A DNA stretch of 64,000 nucleotides, taken from positions 79,689,118 to 79,753,117 of the forward strand of contig NC_080172.1 in the NCBI RefSeq assembly GCF_950295315.1. Direction: 5' to 3'. The position numbers and the translations under genes were made by a program. The notes below the pieces were generated by a model. The model was not told the DNA's origin. It saw only the letters and a program-made list of their open reading frames with translations, and did not search any database. This document shows, piece after piece, positions 47,118-57,612 of this stretch; positions within the stretch are counted from its first letter, which is position 1, and every line of letters begins with the position of its first letter. Source of the DNA: Erinaceus europaeus (taxonomy: Eukaryota; Chordata; Mammalia; Eulipotyphla; Erinaceidae).

Positions 47118-47381
47118 AGCAAATAGACTGCAAGAGTTGTGAGAATGGTGATTAACTTTGGAAGGTGGGAGGGTGGGGATACAGACCTTTGGTAGTAGGC
47201 ATGGTGTGGAACTCTTCATTGTAACCTTACAATATTATAGCACGCTATTAATAGCAAATAAAAATATTAAACAAAACATTTCATAGACCAACCTCTAACT
47301 GAATCAGGATCTCTATCTGAAGGGCCATGGAAATACACATATTTCACAGGTGTGCCACATACTTATAAAATATTTACTTAT

Positions 47382-47731
47382 GGGAGTCGGGCGGTGGCGC
47401 AGTGGGTTAAGCGCACGTGGTGCAAAGCGCAGGGACCGGCGTAAGGATCCCGGTTCGAGCCCCCGGCTCCCCACCTGCAGGGGAGTCGCTTCACGGGCGG
47501 TGAAGCAGGTCTGCAGGTGTCTATCTTTCTCTCCCCTCTCTCTCTGTCTTCCCCTCCTCTCTCCATTTCTCTCTGTCCTATCCAACAACAAAGCAAAGTC
47601 AACAATGGCAATAATAACCGCAACAAGGCTGCAACAACTAGGGCAACAAAAAGGGGAAAAAATGGCCTCCAGGAGCGGTGGATTGATGGTGCAGGCACTG
47701 AGCCCAGCAATAACCCTGGAGGAAAAAAAAA
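47382..47731 (+). mobile_element. Young tRNA-derived SINE, long form, with 10-nt TSD
   Basis: Consensus-like head with intact A- and B-boxes, body, CT arm, CAA-type linker and the extension at 47661-47722, then an A-run. Flanked by atttacttat at 47372-47381 and 47732-47741. All open frames at 47313-47810 are the SINE. Confidence 0.95.
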
Positions 47732-47876
47732 ATTTACTTATTTACTTATTCATTCATGGAAGGAGACAGTGAGTACCAGAACACCATTCCAGCTTACACA
47801 ATGTTGGTGATCAAATTTGAGACCTTACAAGTGCAAGTTCTGTATTTTTGCCTTTGAGCCACCTTCTCAGCTGCAA
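47732..47876 (-). mobile_element. SINE-3 copy, antisense
   Basis: TTAC/TTAT tail, 'attcattcatggaaggagac', and an antisense head ending 'gagccaccttctcagctgc'. Same type as 35286-35441. The young SINE landed in its tail. Confidence 0.6.
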
Positions 47877-48089
47877 CATACGATTTTTAAATAGCAACAG
47901 TTCAAAATCAGCAGCTCTGTGCTGTGACAAAACTCATGATTTCTCTTCCCAAGGAATTAGTTCTCAAGTTTGAAGGCATGGATTTATACAACTTATACCA
48001 TAAGATAAGAGTAAACTTACTATATTGATCGATCATTTCCAGGAGTTTCCTACTGAATTCTATTGTATTTTCTTCACTATCCTTTCCCA

Positions 48090-48290
48090 AAAAAACTGAT
48101 GGGACAAAAATGGTGTAGGGCATTGTTAGGAATTATATAGAAGGTGGGACATATTAATATATTGGTGGTTGGTGTGTGGTGTGGGTATTTAAATTCTGAT
48201 GAGAGATGAAATTGTATCCCCAAACTATGTATATTTGTAGACCAACATTAGCTCACTAAAAATAGATAAAATATTTCTAACAACACACAC
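48090..48290 (+). mobile_element. Possible old L1 3' UTR tail
   Basis: 'gtattggtggttggtgtgtg', 'gagatgaaattgtatcccca' and an A-rich 'aaaaatagataaaata' end resemble L1-type UTR tails. Weak. Confidence 0.4.
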
Positions 48291-50601
48291 ACAAAAACAG
48301 AGTAAAATATGAATGCCTGCCTTCTTACCCTTTCTAAGACACCTGAAGAAACACTGTTTGGGAAGTTAAGTCAATTAATAAATGAGGTATGCATAGGGAC
48401 GGTATGTTAAATATTTTAATTACTTGAAAGATAACATGATTAATTTGGTCAAATCCTTATTTCCATGGCTAAAGCCTCATTTTTTTTTCCTACGTCTTCA
48501 AACACTGAACTGTAATTGGTTTCCTCTAAATTTCTACTCTAATTTATTCTAGTCTGACCTCTGAGTGAAAGATTAACTAGAGTAACAATTGTACATTCCA
48601 AACAAATCTTTCCTGTCTAAAGAAGCTAGATTATTATAGCAGGGTTTTCTAAAAAGGATCTATATATTCTTTCAGGACTCCTATAACATGAAAACCCTGT
48701 AAGTAAGTGACAGTTTTTTATTATAGGTAATGACAGTACAACATGATTTGATTTAAAAAACACATACAAACACCAGCAACACAAAGAAGGAACAATTATG
48801 AAGCCACCTGTGCCTCGAATCCAGAATATTTTGATTCACTATTAGGAGTATTAACCTGAAGGAGATAGTAACCTATTGTAGTCATGTCACCCTGCACCAA
48901 AGAATTCAGGAGCATAGATCTATCACCAGACCATCTGCTTGTCCCTCAACTTAGTGTTGGGAAATGAATAGTAATATAATCGTATAGGCAAAGTTGTTTT
49001 TTTTTTATAACAAATGATTATGTTGAAAATTACATTTCCAATTTTGATAAAGGCTTGGCTTACTAAAATAAAGCATGAACCTAGATTCAAACTACCAGAA
49101 AATCAATTTCCATTGATGTCACTGATACAAGTATCTTCATTATTATCCACCTTTTATTTGAATATGTAAGTTTTGGTATGTGGGGAGGCCCTTTAAAGAC
49201 AAATCTGCATAGTGTGAGATAGTGGCTACATTTCAAATTTCATGGCAACTGCTAAGTTGGAGACACGAACTGTATCAGAAACAAATGACTTATGATATTT
49301 ACACTGAATGAATATAAAGTTTTCGTGACTGTTTTTGCTACAAAATTTTAAGATCACGATGGTCACTGATAAAGGCAAGGATTCTCTCTAAATACTGCAG
49401 ACTCAGTTTATGGTAATATGATTAGTTACCCTAATAATGCTGTTTAGGCACCATCTTGCTAATTACAATATTATAAATATTAATGCCACCTTGTCTTTCT
49501 GTTTGATTGCCACTCATGCAGTCATTTATCATGATATTTTCCTGAAATCTACACTGAAAGATTTTATTTCTTTTTCCCTTTTGTTTTTCATTACTGGACA
49601 TGCAATCATACACATTGTTCCTTAAGAAACCCTTATTCTTGTCTATGCAAAGAGAAGAAAAGGGATATTTCCTGTTAAAATTGGTCAAATGTAAGTCAGC
49701 TTTATATGATGTTTCCCTTATTCCTTCTATGTCCTTAACTCTGCCACCCATGGCAGAGTACTCAGGGTTTTTGTTTTCTATTCTTTCTCATGTGATCTGT
49801 TTCAAGTTAAGATTCATTTGAATTATTAAATGTTTCCTTAAAGAATCATTTTATACTTGCCTCTCTTTTTTAAAAGTTAATTATTGATGTAGTGACAAGC
49901 TGAAAAGACTGTGAATTATAATTTTTTTCCTCCCCCTCATTCAGGACTGAAGAAACGTCTTCTGACAATGGTGGTCTATTTAGAATAATACAAAAGAAAC
50001 ACGAAGGCAAAATGCTGAATGTTGTTTTAGAAAAGATTTGCTAAAATCACTATATTACACAAAATATAAATGTAGTGTACATTTCTCTGAAAATAGCAGT
50101 TAGTGAGAAAGTTGGGACATAACCTTTTGAGCCCAGGTTTAACCACATACCAGAAGCAGCTACAAAAGATTCTGATTAGATTTTAATTTTAAAAATGTTA
50201 TCATCTTATTCTGGGCTCCAGTGATTTGATTGTCTTGAAAACAGAAAGGTAATGTTATAATTTCCAGAGCTTGTTAAGGAATAAAGAAATCTCCAGCCCC
50301 TCACTGTAAAGAATGCCAGGCATCACCACAGTAAGCAAGACTATGGAGGCACTTTACATTACAGAACTGAATCTCTTTCTTTCATATGACCTTGTGTTGT
50401 ATTGCTTTTATAAAAATTTAGCTTGCAGACCTATCATATAGCAATAATCAAGCCTCCTTCAGAATGACTCTACTGTAGGAACCATATGCAACAGGCACTG
50501 TATTTCCTTTTAGTGAGATGGTGGGAGGGTACATAAAACCTGAACTAGAAAGATCCAGAGGCAGAGCTTACAAAGACAACACAGGATAAGTGAGCACTTA
50601 C
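48291..50601. other. Long unique stretch, probably intronic
   Basis: More than 2 kb without recognised repeats or exons. The open frames at 49431-49821 on both strands lack splice context. If the exon at 50602-50781 is real, this is its downstream intron. Confidence 0.4.
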
Positions 50602-50781
50602 CTTCCCCTTGAGTTCAGCAATGTGAGGAATAGGTTTCCCTTTCTGGTGTCTCATGGTAGCTGGACTTTGCCCATCCCAATCTTGTAGTTCTTCAATGCT
50701 TTTCAGATAAAGTAGTGCTTTGAGGCCAGTGCAGTAGTCTTCAATCACAGTGAAATCCTGGTTCTGAACAGCGCTGCAGAT
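50602..50781 (-). CDS. Internal coding exon of an unidentified minus-strand gene
   Basis: The best protein-coding candidate in the window. On the minus strand an 11-12-nt T-run and CTAG acceptor precede position 50781, and AAG|gtaagt, a consensus donor, follows 50602. The exon is 180 bp (60 codons), open in the frame that starts exactly at the acceptor, and phase 0 at both ends if that frame is used. It begins [11 protein letters not shown], then [17 protein letters not shown], then [20 protein letters not shown], and ends [12 protein letters not shown]. It looks soluble, with no signal peptide or membrane segment, an amphipathic helical first half and a Lys/Pro-rich second half. I do not recognise the family. 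Balanced codon use and the absence of repeats support real coding sequence. The longer open frame extends past the donor into intron to 50545. No second exon was found in the window, so neighbours must lie outside it. Alternative: a pseudo-exon. Confidence 0.72.
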
Positions 50782-51054
50782 CTAGAAAAAAAAAAATGGA
50801 TCAATGAAGCAAACATCAAGCCATATATATTTTATGTGTCAGACATTGTTCTAGGCACAACAAATCAATTGTTGACTGGGGATGGGGTAGTGCAAAGGGA
50901 GGAAATAAAAAGAGGCAAAAGAAAATGTTTGAGGATGCAGAATACTTTCAGTATGTGGTAAAATCTCACAGTTGAATACATATTTCAAAACATCAAACTG
51001 TGCACTTTAAATATGTGCACATTATGACATATCATGTATGCCATGATATGACTA
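50782..51054. other. Upstream intron of the minus-strand exon
   Basis: Contains the acceptor polypyrimidine tract (50786-50796 as A-run on plus). Otherwise unrecognised. Confidence 0.5.
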
Positions 51055-51490
51055 TTAAAGATTAAACGTGAAGGGTTGGGGGGGGCTTTGGGGTCCTTTT
51101 GCATAATAGTGGAAAAGGACATAATTTAGGTATGAGAGTGTTTTGCAGACACCTATTATGGTAAAATGTGAAATTTTACCTATTTGTCAACAACCATACT
51201 GAAAACTTTTTTTAAAAGATTGTTTTCTTCTTTCTTTTTAAAAAATCTTTTATTTATTATTATTGTATAGAGATAGAAATTGAGAAGGGAGGAGGAGATA
51301 GGATGGGAGAGGGACAGAGAGACACCTGCAGCCCTGCTTCACCACTCATGAAGCTTTCCCCCTGCAGGTGGGGGTCAGGGGCTTGAACCCAGGTCCTTGT
51401 GCACTGTAATGTGTGAGCTTAACCAGATGTGCCACCACCTGGCTGCTATATTGCAAACTTCTAACTCTCCAATAAAATTAAAAATCTTAA
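51055..51490 (+). mobile_element. L1-type 3' UTR tail split by a SINE
   Basis: 'gagagtgttttgcagacacc', 'tgaaattttacctatttgtc' and 'ctctccaataaaattaaaaa' follow the same order as 54815-54985 ('gagagtactttgcagaag', 'attgtacccatgtgtcaa', 'cctccaataaagtgat'). The two copies define one retroposon tail family. The antisense SINE at 51235-51447 interrupts this one. Confidence 0.6.
51235..51447 (-). mobile_element. tRNA-derived SINE, antisense, diverged
   Basis: Minus strand: head 'agcagccaggtggtggcaca', B-box 'gggttcaagcccc', CTGCAG body at 51361, CT arm and A/T tail. Confidence 0.88.
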
Positions 51491-51724
51491 ATGCAAATGA
51501 TTTAGCTCCCAAGTTCAAGAAATGATCTTTTTTGAGAGTTTCAATATATGGCACTGCGTATGCCAGGGGTTATTCGTATTCTGATACTTTCTCTTTTATA
51601 TAAATATATAAATCTCTTTCAAAAATTAAATAAAATTAGTTCATTTCCAGAAGTCAAAAGTGGTGAGGAAGGGGGTGGCTCATCTCATAGAGCTTAGACA
51701 TTACCAAGCATAAAGACTCAGGGT

Positions 51725-51938
51725 CAGGGGCCAGATGGTGGCCACCAGGTCAAGTGTACACATCACAGGGTGCAGGGATGCAGGTTGAAGCCCTTAGTCC
51801 CCACCTGAAGGGAGAAAGCTTCACAAGTGGTGAAGCAGGTCTGCAAGTGTCTATTATTCTCTCTCCCTCCTTATCTCCCCGTCTCTTCTTAATTTCTGTC
51901 TCTATTCAATAATAAATAAGTAAAAATATTTTTTTAAA
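51725..51938 (+). mobile_element. tRNA-derived SINE with 13-nt TSD
   Basis: Head 'caggggccagatggtggcca', body and AATAAATAAG tail. Perfect duplication aaagactcagggt at 51712-51724 and 51939-51951. Confidence 0.93.
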
Positions 51939-51951
51939 AAAGACTCAGGGT

Positions 51952-52158
51952 AGGGGTTTGGCAGTAGCACAGCAAGTTAAGCACATGGTGCAAAGCACAA
52001 GGACTGGTTTAAGGGTCCCAGTTCGGGCCCTCAGCTCCCCACCTGCACGGGGGGTTGCTTCGCAAGTGAGGAAGCAGGTCTACAGGTGTCTATCTTTCTC
52101 TCCTCCTCTCAGTCTTTCCCTCCTCTCTGTTTCTCTCTGTCCTATCCTATTAAATAAC
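51952..52158 (+). mobile_element. tRNA-derived SINE, tandem to previous
   Basis: Head 'aggggtttggcagtagcaca' starts right after the preceding TSD. It carries body and CT arm but lacks the CAA linker and long A tail ('cctattaaataacc'). Confidence 0.85.
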
Positions 52159-52536
52159 CTTGTGCACCTCTTCTATCTCATCTACTGTACTTATCCTTTT
52201 TTATGCTCCAAATCCCCCAGATTTCTTTTTTTTCCTCAGATTTGCCACATCCTTCTTTACATCAAGGTTCTTCTATAAAACTAGGCTGTCTAATACGCAT
52301 GTGTTAATGGTCTTTCCATGTCTCATGGAAAATAATACTTAAAGAAATCTTCTAAGAGCTCAAAATAGATTAAGGTCTCATTTTGCTCATATACTTTTGA
52401 CCTATAACTACTATTCACTTATTTGATTGACAACTCACTGCTCAAATAGATTGACGCACTGAAAGAGAAGAACTCATAGTTACCTTGGTCACCATATTAT
52501 GCCATTGACAAACACTGCATTTTGCCACTTATTCTT

Positions 52537-52578
<42 letters not shown>

Positions 52579-52739
52579 AATTAATATATAATTCAGAAGA
52601 GATTTTCAAATTTAGGTGACCATATTTATGACAGCAGAGATTAAAGAAATTGTAGAGTTAAGAAAGGTGGGATCCACACAATTATAATCCTTAGAAAAAA
52701 AAGATATACTTGAGAATTGGTACTAAGGTTTTGAGTTGG
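52159..52739. other. Unique sequence with (CA)n at 52541-52576
   Basis: About 18 CA units. The remainder is unrecognised; the open frames starting at 51958 and 52160 run out of the SINE. Confidence 0.6.
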
Positions 52740-52865
52740 AGGGTTCAGAGAGATATCACAGCACTTTATGCAATATAATGTCATGCCTGAAGTTTGGAGG
52801 TCACAGGTTCAATCCTTGGTATCACTATAAGCCAGAACTGAGGAGTTCTCTGATAGTAATAATAA
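52740..52865 (+). mobile_element. SINE-2 or related copy, diverged
   Basis: 'ggttcagagagatatcacag' head, 'ggtcacaggttcaatccttg' B-box region and an (AAT)n tail. Confidence 0.6.
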
Positions 52866-53261
52866 TATCCAAAGATTATTAGAGTTTAAAAAATGTGGAT
52901 TTAATAAGATAAGAATGTGGAGTATAACTTCTAAATTGATTATTCACAAAGATAATCTCTTCAGTTTTGATACTATATATAGACTCCATTTACAATTGCC
53001 AGTAGGACTCTCTGACCAGATAGCTCAACTTCAAATTTAAACTTAAAGTATAGAATTCCACACCTCTCTCTATTCTAAATCAATTCAACAAAGCATCTAA
53101 ACTAAATTAATAAGACAAAGTCCACTTATATCCCATTTCTCCAGATGTTAAATTTCTATCATACCAAAAGAAAAATCATGTCATACATAAATGAGTTTGA
53201 GGAAATACCTGTGAAAAGGAGAATAAATATGATTTCTTAAAGCCTCTTTGCCTTAAATTGT
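52866..53261. other. Unique sequence
   Basis: Nothing recognised. Confidence 0.4.
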
Positions 53262-53408
53262 TATATATATATATATATATAAAATATGATAATGTTATAT
53301 ATAATATATAATATGATTGTAATATATATAATATAATAATATTATATATAATATATAATATATAATATGATTGTAATATATATATATATATATATATATT
53401 ACAATCAT
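53262..53408. repeat. (AT)n tract with 42-nt perfect palindrome
   Basis: ATAT and TATAATA units. The last part, 53367-53408, is a perfect inverted repeat with non-AT arms (atgattgtaat ... attacaatcat) and could extrude as a cruciform. Confidence 0.97.
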
Positions 53409-53839
53409 CATGCCTAGCATTCTAATACCTTGTTACTGCTAGGCTGAGTGAGAGAATTTATTGAAACTATACTAAGGAAATCTATAGAATGAGATAGAGT
53501 GGAAAATATATATGTCTGTGAGTTCTCAGTATTACAAAAAGTAATACTGATCCCATGTATTCAAAGGAAGAACACATATGGAATTATGGGAACACAAAGA
53601 AAATTACAAAAGGAAACCTAAAGAATCATGAGGATATACCAAGCAGTAGAGATCTAAGACATAATCCAGGAAGATGTCAAGTACTTCATGGAAATCAGTA
53701 ACATCTAATTTGGTAACCAGAAAGTCACTAACCAACATCTGCTTTTACCTGGGAGAAGTTATACAACAGAGAAGCCACTTTCTTATGGTGTGTTGAGGTA
53801 TGAATGAAGATTGAGGTAGGTGTGCATCTGGTTGTTTTC
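53409..53839. other. Unique sequence
   Basis: Nothing recognised. Confidence 0.4.
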
Positions 53840-54092
53840 AAATTATTTTATTTTTGGAGATGATGGAAATGGAGATGAAACTGGAGAAAGAGAGAGGGGA
53901 GGGAGAAGGAAGGGAAGGGAAAGGGATGGAGGGAGAGAGAGAGAAGTGGGGAGAGGGAGAGAAAGAGAGAGAGACACCACAGCACCAGCTTTTCCTCCAG
54001 AATAGTGATACTTCCATATGGTTTAAGGCTAAAATCTAAATCACGTGCATGGCAAAATATGAGCTATACACTATGAAATAGTTCTCCAGACT
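53840..54092 (-). mobile_element. SINE-2 copy, antisense, purine-rich tail
   Basis: Minus strand: decayed head at 54092 ('gtctggagaactatttcat'), 'cacgtgatttagattttagc' region and a GA-rich arm at 53875-53975. The GA-rich open frames are artefacts. Confidence 0.6.
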
Positions 54093-54108
54093 CATGGTAA
54101 GCAATTTT

Positions 54109-54391
54109 TTTTTAATATTTATTTTATTTATTTATTCCCTTTTGTTGCCCTTGTTGTTTTATTGTTGTAGTTATTATTGTTGTTGTCGTTGTTGGATAGG
54201 ACAGAAAGAAATGGAGAGAGGAGGGGAAGACAGAGAGGAGGAGAGAAAGATAGACACCTGCAGACCTGCTTCACCACCTGTGAAGCGACTCCCCTGCAGG
54301 TGGGGAGCCGGGGTTCGAACCGGGATCCTTATGCCGGTCCTTGTGCTTTGCGCCTCCTGCGCTTAACCCGCTGCGCTACAGCCCGACTCCC
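54109..54391 (-). mobile_element. Young tRNA-derived SINE, antisense, with 13-nt TSD
   Basis: Near-consensus short form. Perfect duplication ggtaagcaatttt at 54096-54108 and 54392-54404. The two plus-strand frames here (90 and 84 codons) are antisense SINE. Confidence 0.97.
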
Positions 54392-54407
54392 GGTAAGCAA
54401 TTTTAAT

Positions 54408-54565
54408 GTGTTATTTCATCATCAAAAATAACCCTAAGAAGTGGGTTTACGTTTTAATCCTGTTTTATAGGTGAGGAAATTTTGTCTTAGAAAAGTTAAA
54501 TGACTTGCCTAAAATTACATGGTTAGAAAGGAGAGCCAGGACTCATGACCATATGTATAATGTGA
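54408..54565 (-). mobile_element. MIR, antisense
   Basis: 'tttaatcctgttttataggt' then 'gaggaaattttgtcttagaa', 'aatgacttgcctaaaattac' and 'gagagccaggactc' follow the antisense MIR consensus. It is the clearest MIR in the window. Confidence 0.9.
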
Positions 54566-54814
54566 CTAGCATATAGATATCTATAGAAAATAAGCTGTTG
54601 CAATGCAACTACAACTAGATTTTCCTTCAAAACGTCCGTGAACCAAACTTACACTTTGTAAATGCCCAATGTATCTTAAACACATATTGTTTTGAAATAA
54701 GAGAAATAGCATGGTCTACATCTGCAGATCTGAAAATATTAACAAAGATATTCACAGAGAGGGAAAAGGAGCTTAAAAAGAGGTAGGGGCAGTGCCTTAA
54801 GTGGAAGGAGACAG
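54566..54814. other. Unique sequence
   Basis: Nothing recognised. Confidence 0.4.
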
Positions 54815-54990
54815 CACGTTGGCATTAGGTGAGGTTCCTGAGATATTTGGGGGAGATGTGTATTGAATCCTGAAACAGCATGATGGAGTATGTGAGAGTA
54901 CTTTGCAGAAGTTGAAAAATTGTACCCATGTGTCAATAACTGCACTCTAAATGATTAACCCTCCAATAAAGTGATTTGGAAACACACAAA
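54815..54990 (+). mobile_element. L1-type 3' UTR tail
   Basis: Same tail family as 51055-51490. Ends 'cctccaataaagtgatttgg' and an A-rich segment. Confidence 0.6.
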
Positions 54991-55217
54991 AAAATTTGCC
55001 CAATAAATTAAAATCTAAAAATATATATTGTTTTGAAAAACACTATACTGCTAGATTAAAATTGTCAATATCATTTATTTATTGTAAGAACAACAGGGAA
55101 AAACCAAAAAGCGAAACAAAAATCGCTCCATTTCCTGTTTTGAAGTACTATAAATTACTACATTGGAGGAAGAAGCATTGAAAAAAATCACATATACAGA
55201 AAAGAATACTTTCTATG

Positions 55218-55508
55218 GGGAGTTGGGCGGTAGCGCAGCGGGTTAAGTGCAGGTGACGCAAAGTGCAAGAACCCCAGGTTCGAGCCCCAGGCTCCCCACC
55301 TGCAGGGATGTCGCTTCACAGGCGGTGAAGCAGGTCTGCAGTTGTCTATCTTTGTCTCCCCCTCTCTGTCTTCCCCATCTCTCTCCATTTCTCTCTGTCC
55401 TATCCAACAATGATGATATCAAGAACAACAACTACTACTACTACTACTACAATAAAACAACAAGGGCAACAAAAGGAAATAAATAAATAAATAAATAAAT
55501 ATTTTTTT
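55218..55508 (+). mobile_element. Young tRNA-derived SINE with 18-nt TSD
   Basis: Short form; the middle of the head has a small deletion just before the B-box ('gcaagaaccccaggttcgag'). (CTA)n in the linker and an AATAAATAAATA tail. Perfect duplication aaaagaatactttctatg at 55200-55217 and 55509-55526. Confidence 0.97.
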
Positions 55509-56072
55509 AAAAGAATACTTTCTATGAAGCCCGTTTACATTATATTTTTAAAATTTTTTCCTAGGAGGAACAATTCAGGCATTAATTAGGCCTGTTACAT
55601 CTTTCTTAGAGTGAATTTTTTTCAGAAAAGCTATTTAAAAAAACCCTATAATTTCCTCCATAGGGTTTTTTTTTTTTATAAAAACTATAAATGTCGACTG
55701 ATACTTGACTTAATCCTCTTTGATAACTGTGAGAATCTAATTTTTTGGTAGTATGTGCTTCTTGGTTATAGTCTTAAAAACAGTACACAATATGAACATA
55801 AGAAATTAGGTTCTAAAAAGTCACATCATGTGATTTACTTTATAAGATATTCATGACTGTTGTAAAATCCTGCTGCTAAAAGAAATGAGACACTTTACAA
55901 TTGTAAAGTAGTATTGTAAAGTAAATCTGAACTTCATTCACCCCCAATTTTCAGTGAGATGGTACAAAATGGCACTGATTCTCTTAATCCAAAAACTTGG
56001 CACAATTTATATGTGGCAGACTCAGGCAAGTGGTGCTGCATTGATCAAGAAGTAGGCTTTACTGTCATCTTT
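55509..56072. other. Unique sequence
   Basis: A local inverted repeat 'actttacaattgtaaagt' near 55891. Otherwise nothing recognised. Confidence 0.45.
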
Positions 56073-56272
56073 TATAATATTTATTTATTATTTTTAATTT
56101 GATAGGACAGAGAAAAAAATGAGAAGGAAGTGGAGATAGAGAGAAGGAGAGGAAGAGACACTAATTTAGCACTGCTTCAAGACCTGTGAAGTTTTCCTAC
56201 AGGTCAGGACCAAGGGTTTGAATCCAGGTTCTTGAGCATGCTAAGATGTATGCTCAACCCAGTGAGCCCCAA
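56073..56272 (-). mobile_element. tRNA-derived SINE, antisense, diverged
   Basis: Minus strand: head near 56272, 'aacctggattcaaaccc' B-box region, body around 56180-56210, GA/CT arm and an A/T tail. Confidence 0.8.
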
Positions 56273-56819
56273 AAGTAGACTTTACATATTTAGGGAAAAG
56301 CATGGTGGGACCCAAGGCTAAGAAGGTTGTTTCTATTCTACCTTTGATTACATTGGTGTAGTATGAGGCTCACAATTCTGCATCTATGACAAATCATGTG
56401 AAGTTGGTGCCGTTGGGTTAGGCAGATTTTAAGCACTAGCAGGGATGAATCTGATCTTAACAAGGAATGTAAATTTATTCCAGTCTTGTAATTTCTTTAT
56501 GATTTTTTTTACAAGTAGACTGTAGCAATAATTGTATGGCCCTTTACAAAAAACACTGTTTACAGTAAGAAGTTACATTTGAACAAGCAAGAGTAATTTT
56601 CTGATTGACTAGTAGTAAGAGTAAAAATAAATCTTAGGATCCAAGCCTACCACTGGGAAGAAAGTTTTGTTCACAGAATTTGATGCTAAGAAAACAGATG
56701 TGTTCAAAAAGGAGGTTTGTTTTTGCCTAGACTTTATACTCCACTAAGGGCTTTATCTCAGTCTCAAAGGTAAATGGTTCCTTTTAAAACTCCAAACATG
56801 TAGCTGCTAGTCCTAAATG
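56273..56819. other. Unique sequence
   Basis: Nothing recognised. Confidence 0.4.
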
Positions 56820-57260
56820 GGTGTATTTTATATGACATCTCTTAATTGTTTGTTTAACAGCTCTGATTAGGACTCTTAATAGCTATTAACATGTTTGCTT
56901 AGCATAATTTGTAAGTTCTTTATGGTGAAGGCTGGTTTATCTTTCCTCACAGCAGGGCATCAGGTGCCATTATAAGGATCATTGCCACCATTAATTATTT
57001 CCATAAGCATGAATGCCCCTATAGTGAGCTCTTTTAAATAGGAGCCCAATACTCTCAGCAGGGCCAGCCTTGTGCAGGGGCTGAGTAGGTGAAGGCTTCT
57101 TATGAAATGATTTGAGCTATGCCATAAAGTTCCCATTGCCACTAATAATCTACTTTAGAGGTCTGACACAGTGCCCTGAATTTTCACTTAAGATGTGGCC
57201 ACAATTAATTGAAGCCTGTCTATGAAAAGTTACTGTACAAATAACAGGGGGGTAGAAGGA
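56820..57260. promoter_or_regulatory. Candidate conserved non-coding element
   Basis: Repeat-free, complex block dense in homeobox and POU-like cores: 'cttaattgtttgtttaacag' (56842), 'ccaccattaattatttcc' (56984), 'cacaattaattgaagcc' (57199) and 'ccactaataatctac' (57138). No open frame of substance (a 60-codon antisense frame, 56960-57142). The texture is what one expects of a developmental enhancer. Not testable here. Confidence 0.35.
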
Positions 57261-57502
57261 GGTTGTGGGGTGCTATGCCTTTCTCATTAAATGTGATTAA
57301 CCATATCAATAGAAAATTACCTATTTATAGTGATACACATCTTTAAAACTTCCTTTACATACAATACATCTTATGATACTCAGAATCTACCTTTGAAATA
57401 GGTCAGGAAGAGGTTAATGTCTTTTTTTAAAGAATGGAAAAAGCTCAGACTTGAAAAACTTTTTTTTTCAAGTCAGATTTAATGGCTCTAATGCCATATT
57501 TA
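57261..57502. other. Unique sequence
   Basis: An imperfect hairpin, 'gacttgaaaaact' and 'tttcaagtc' near 57449-57475. Otherwise nothing recognised. Confidence 0.4.
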
Positions 57503-57612
57503 GTAGAATAGCTTAGAGTTTAAGAGCATGTACCTAGAAGTCAGAATTATGTTTAGACTACATCTTACCTCCCTAAGTATAAGTAACTTTCTTCAGTTTA
57601 ACATCAAAATTA
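57503..57612 (+). mobile_element. MIR, sense, diverged
   Basis: 'aatagcttagagtttaagag' then 'cagaattatgtttagacta' and 'agtataagtaactttcttca' follow the MIR order. Confidence 0.7.

Larger units (their letters stand above)
45985..47270 (+). mobile_element. Old L1 ORF2 C-terminus and 3' UTR, interrupted and partly duplicated
   Basis: L1 C-terminal wording appears at 46000-46125, continues after a SINE, and reaches a UTR-like end with 'aactttggtggtaggtgtat' (46520). A second L1 end then starts at about 46607 ('catgaagaaatgctccactt', 'cctgatagaatggcttac', 'ttccatggaatacaactctg') with its own UTR ('cctttggtagtaggcatggt', 47189). Two L1 tails thus lie head to tail. Confidence 0.75.

Noticed and set aside
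49431..49751. 106-codon antisense gene
   Set aside because: No domain, no splice or promoter signals, and the opposite strand is equally open.
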